Assembly (NCBI GenBank): GCA_047602575.1
Contig: JASGGY010000003.1
Location: forward strand, 620,001 to 684,000
Direction of reading: 5' to 3'
Length of the DNA: 64,000 nucleotides
From: UBA1366 sp047602575
Lineage (GTDB): Bacteria; Bacillota; Clostridia; Oscillospirales; Ruminococcaceae
Shown here: piece by piece, positions 61,002-64,000 of the stretch
Numbering within the stretch: the stretch's first letter is position 1
Layout of the letters: every line of letters begins with the position of its first letter
The notes under the pieces: generated by a model
What the model saw: the letters and a program-made list of their open reading frames with translations, nothing else
Database searches by the model: none
What the model was told of the DNA's origin: nothing
Position numbers and translations under genes: made by a program

Positions 61002-62274
61002 TTATTGTGCGGCCTTGGCGCTGTCCTCGTAATAGTCGTTCTGCCGCTCAAAAAGCTCCTCGGCGGTGTAGCGGTTGAGTGCATCGGTGTTATCCGAAAC
61101 CGTCAGCGCGGCAACCCATGCGTCGATTTTTCCGGTGAATTCGGTGGTTTTCATTTCCGTGACGAGGTTGTCGTAGTTTTCAACCGGATACTGATCGCGA
61201 CCGGTCACGTCGGCTTTATAAACCAGATATACGGTGGAATCGTCCTCGTAAATATCGATGGTGTTGTTCTTCATCGTGCTGTCGATATACTTGAACAGGG
61301 CTGTGATTTCGGTGCCGTAAGTGTCGGTATCCTTTTTCATCATGATTTCGTTGGGATAATCGTCGGCTTCGGACGGCTCTTTGGTGGACACGGTGGATTC
61401 GTCGCCGGATGAACCGGTTGCCGCGGTCGAGGAGTCCGTCGCGCTGGTCGAATCAGTTGCCGCAGTTGAGGAATCCGTCGCGCTGGTCGAATCGGTTGCA
61501 GCCGTTGAGGAATCAACGGTGCTGTCTGTTGCGGCGGCGGAAGAATCCGTAGTGGAATCGCTCGTGCTATCTGTTCCCGTGCCGGTGGCGGAGGTTTTCT
61601 GATCCTTGTTATAAGCTTCAATTACCTCGTCAAAGGTCTTTTTGTCGTCGGTGAACATTTTTTTATATTTCTCCGCGTCGGCTTTGGCGGCAGCGCCCTT
61701 GTCGGCGGAGGTTTTCGGGAAGGAGAGGTATTCAAAGCGGATATAGTTGTCGGCAACATACTGCTTGACGGTATCTGCGGTGACTTCCTCCAGCCCGCCC
61801 TTGAGGTAATACTTTGCGAACAGGAGATCCGATTTCTTTTCGTTGAGAGAAATCTGCTTGAAGTGAATCCTTTGAGATGCCCATTTTCTCGTAAAAATCG
61901 GATTGATTCTTCCAGGCGGTGTTGACATTGTCTTCAATCGTGCCCACATCCGTCTTGGCGATCGAAAGCCCCAGACGGTCGAATTCCTTGTTGATGGCAA
62001 GGAGCTCCTTGCATTTATTGTAAGCAAACTCATTGAGGTAAACGCCGAGCTTCTTATCCTCGACGGTCTGCGAAAAATAATCGGAGGTGATGTTATTGTC
62101 CTGCATAATCTGGAACTGATTGCTCATTTCATTGATCAGATAATCGATGTACACGCCGGCTTTGACCTTTTCGCCGTCCGCGCTCATCACATAGCTTGTG
62201 TCCTTACACGAAGCAAGCGGCAGCGCCATGAGCAGCGCACAGCCAGCAGCCGCGCATTTTTTTATAAAAGACAT
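61002..62274 (-). pseudogene. Ser/Thr-rich lipoprotein, possibly SurA/PrsA-like, frameshifted
   Basis: About 423 residues across two frames. The 5' part has a signal peptide with lipobox LASC (Cys24) and a helical N-terminal domain (AGVYIDYLINEMSNQFQI.QDNN) as in foldase-type lipoproteins. The frame breaks near 61859-61866: after MGISKDS the match continues in the next frame as FKQISLNEKKSDLLFAKYYLKGGLEEVTADTVKQYVADNYI, needing a +1 step. A Thr/Ser/Asp/Ala linker with repeated units follows (61418-61590). No parvulin domain is evident. Downstream of a cyclophilin gene, so a protein-folding role outside the membrane is plausible. Confidence 0.75.
61418..61530. repeat. in-frame tandem repeat in the lipoprotein linker
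   Basis: A 39-base unit coding for ATDSTSATDSSTA is repeated about twice with near identity, plus a partial unit. Confidence 0.7.
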
Positions 62275-62344
62275 AGTTTTTTCTTCCTTTCGTTTTAAAG
62301 ACAATCCGGCGGAATGCCAAAGCCTCCGCCCGATAACCTTATAT

Positions 62345-62373
62345 ATTATACCTGAAAACAAAAGTAAAGTCAA
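62345..62373 (-). promoter_or_regulatory. sigma-A promoter for the lipoprotein gene
   Basis: TTGACT (62368-62373) and TATAAT (62345-62350) with a 17-base spacer, about 70 bases before the ATG at 62274 (GAAAGGAAG ribosome site). Confidence 0.82.
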
Positions 62374-62401
62374 GAATCGGCGCATGAAAATTATAGAATT
62401 T

Positions 62402-63307
62402 TTACTGCGTGGTTGTAACAGCCGCGGGCGTTGGTACAGACGTTGGGGTTGTCGGTGTTGTTGATGCCGGCGTTGTCTGCGCGGCGGAATCGTCCGACGG
62501 CAGGTTGAGCACGGCGGGCGGATTGGTCAGCGTGGCTTTCACCGCACCGTAGGTCGTCATATAAACGCGGTTGAATTTGATTTCGTGTGCGGGGGATTTG
62601 GTTTCGGAATCGTCCCCGCCCGCGGAGGCGATGGCGATGTATGCGTCCATGCCGCCGATGACCTGACCGAAAACGGTATACTGTTGGGCGAAATTCGGCA
62701 CACCGCCATGCTCGATAAAGGCGTTGATGATGGTCGGATTGCCGTCCACCGCCTGCAGCTCATTCTTGAAGTCGTCGGTGAATTCCACGGAATTGACAAA
62801 CAGCACGCGACTTCCCGCCAGATTGCGACGGTTAAAAAAGCCCTTTGACTCACCGTAAGCGCACAGCGCACCGGGGAGCGTCCACAGATCCGCGGATTTT
62901 TCCGGCTCATAGGTTTTGGTGTCGGTGTCGCCGGTTTCCGAACCGTCCGCGGACTTTGCACCGCCCAAGAAATACACGCTCTGCTCGACGGCATAGACAT
63001 AGGTGTTGTCATAATATCCGCTGTTGACCAGACCGGTGAAATAATCCACATAGTCCGGTGCCTGCTCCGGATACAGCACCGCCTGAAAATTCCCCGCTGT
63101 TGTTTCAAACACCGCCACCGGTGCGGAATCCGCGGGCATTTCCAGCTGGATGAGATGCACGTTTTCCAGATCCAGCCCGTTGTCGCGCGAGCGCCCGATC
63201 AGCGTCATCAGGAACGTCGCCACGAGCGCAAACACCGTCCCCACAAGCGCGATCTGTACCATGCGATAACGCAGGCTTCTTTGTTTGAGCTTTTTTTTCG
63301 GTTTCAA
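62402..63307 (-). CDS. membrane-anchored cyclophilin-type peptidyl-prolyl isomerase
   Basis: 301 residues: basic start, one transmembrane helix (about 18-38), a cyclophilin-like domain (about 60-260) with TTAGNFQAVLYPEQAPDYVDYFTGLVNSGYYDN and QYTVFGQVIGGMDAYIAIASAG, and a Thr/Pro-rich C-terminal tail. The classical FHR.I..F..QGG motif reads VYAVEQSVYFLGGA, so the catalytic Arg is missing and activity is doubtful. Start is TTG after GAAAGGA. Upstream neighbour is cysS, 21 bases away. Confidence 0.85.
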   Translation of the reverse strand: MKPKKKLKQRSLRYRMVQIALVGTVFALVATFLMTLIGRSRDNGLDLENVHLIQLEMPADSAPVAVFETTAGNFQAVLYPEQAPDYVDYFTGLVNSGYYDNTYVYAVEQSVYFLGGAKSADGSETGDTDTKTYEPEKSADLWTLPGALCAYGESKGFFNRRNLAGSRVLFVNSVEFTDDFKNELQAVDGNPTIINAFIEHGGVPNFAQQYTVFGQVIGGMDAYIAIASAGGDDSETKSPAHEIKFNRVYMTTYGAVKATLTNPPAVLNLPSDDSAAQTTPASTTPTTPTSVPTPAAVTTTQ

Positions 63308-63328
63308 GCTTTCGCGTCCTTTCTTCGG

Positions 63329-64000
63329 TTATGCCTGTTTTTTTGTCAGCTTCATACCCTGACGCGTTTCTTCAATCACATAGCCCAGCGCCGCAATCTC
63401 ATTGCGCAGCGCGTCGGCTTTTGCGAAATCCTTTGCCTTGCGCGCGGCGGTGCGCTGCTCTGCAAGCTCCAGCACCTGTGCGGGGATTTCCCCAGCACCC
63501 TGACGGCGCGGGCAAAGCCCCAGCACACCCGTCAGCTCGTCAAACAGCTTTGCTCCCGCTGCGAGTGCGTCCTTGGGCGTATCGGAGGACGCGGACAGGG
63601 TGTTCAGCTCCCGCACCAGCTCAAAGATTGCCGCGAGCGCGTCCGCTGTGTTTAAATCGTCGGACATGGCTTCAATAAACTGAGCCTTTCGCGCGGCGAG
63701 AGCGCTTTCAAATTCCGCCGAAATTCCGTTGTCGGGAGCAATTTTCATCGCCCTGTCAAGCGTTTCACGGCAATTATACAGCCGTTCAAGCGACGCTTTG
63801 CACGACTCGATAATCTCTAAGCTGTAATTAATCGGCGTTCTGTAATGCGCCGAGATCAACAGATAGCGGATCGGCTCGTATCCGTATTTTTCGGCAACGT
63901 CACGCGTCGTGAAAAAATTACCCGCCGACTTCGACATTTTTTTGTTGTCGATATTTATATAGCCGTTGTGCATCCAGTAATTGGCGAGCGGCTTGCCTGT
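63329..64000 (-). CDS. cysS: cysteinyl-tRNA synthetase, C-terminal part
   Basis: The gene enters from the right edge; about 224 codons are visible. The partial N-terminal text GKPLANYWMHNGYINIDNKKMSKSAGNFFT contains the KMSKS class I loop. The DALR-type helical domain and the small C-terminal domain ending EETRQGMKLTKKQA follow. It charges tRNA(Cys). Confidence 0.95.
   Translation of the reverse strand, partial: TGKPLANYWMHNGYINIDNKKMSKSAGNFFTTRDVAEKYGYEPIRYLLISAHYRTPINYSLEIIESCKASLERLYNCRETLDRAMKIAPDNGISAEFESALAARKAQFIEAMSDDLNTADALAAIFELVRELNTLSASSDTPKDALAAGAKLFDELTGVLGLCPRRQGAGEIPAQVLELAEQRTAARKAKDFAKADALRNEIAALGYVIEETRQGMKLTKKQA

Noticed and set aside
1..64000. tRNA, rRNA, prophage or CRISPR loci
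   Set aside because: Intergenic spaces were read by eye; no cloverleaf, rRNA-like stretch, phage gene or repeat-spacer array was recognised. A tRNAscan-type search would be decisive.

Overview
The window looks like a chromosomal segment of an anaerobic, spore-forming member of the Clostridia, probably in the Oscillospirales/Ruminococcaceae range. The lineage is inferred from gene content and gene order: GatCAB, the sporulation protein YunB, a two-subunit transketolase, the hfq/ylmE/sepF/ylmH/divIVA division cluster, long single-chain PurL, and WalJ next to RlmH. Coding density is high and GC content looks moderate to high by eye. TTG and GTG starts are common. Many textbook sigma-A promoters (TTGACA-17-TATAAT) can be read directly. 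No rRNA, tRNA, CRISPR array, prophage or intact transposase was seen.

Layout. (1) 1-4.6 kb: the first codons of a type IV pilus PilC-like gene, small membrane proteins, an exported phosphodiester glycosidase, a glycosyltransferase with a GtrA tail and an EamA transporter. (2) 4.9-10.2 kb, minus strand: ligA-gatC-gatA-gatB. (3) 10.3-27.7 kb, minus strand: a short transposon-like element at the end of yunB, then a long run of housekeeping genes read from a promoter near 27.8 kb: miaB-ylbF-mutS-mutL-miaA-hfq-(HlyD-like)-ylmE-sepF-ylmH-divIVA-lspA-rluA-cof-tktN-tktC. (4) 27.9-36.8 kb: a zinc-ribbon membrane protein, an orphan MacB-type ABC ATPase, and a flagellar switch/chemotaxis island. In the island fliG faces fliM-fliY-cheY-cheC-cheD-fapA across a 540-bp AT-rich region. 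No other flagellar gene, receptor or CheA lies in the window. (5) 37-48.5 kb, minus strand: a PII-like protein, prmA, a lipoprotein, a metal P-type ATPase with its ArsR repressor, another lipoprotein, purL and mtaB. (6) 48.7-56.4 kb, plus strand: an HPr-like protein without the phosphorylatable His, a D,D-carboxypeptidase homologue with all three catalytic motifs changed, pgi, a small P-loop protein, and yceD-rpmF-der-plsY-gpsA. (7) 56.7-64 kb: a Gx transporter with a NusG-II protein, murA, walJ, rlmH, a Ser/Thr-rich lipoprotein, a cyclophilin and the 3' part of cysS.

Most notable features: seven copies of a dispersed modular hairpin repeat whose stems covary, nearly all in the sense orientation just past gene ends; heptameric short tandem repeats at three intergenic sites; a 22-bp inverted-repeat element that supplies the stop codon of yunB; a likely catalytically dead PBP5-type protein next to a His-less HPr; a WalJ gene whose only well-placed start codon is ATC; and three genes (fapA, rlmH, a lipoprotein) each broken by a single-base shift. 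The three shifts could be real decay or assembly errors. The reduced flagellar switch/CheY/CheC/CheD island is the best candidate for an unusual system, but whether it is unusual depends on the rest of the genome.
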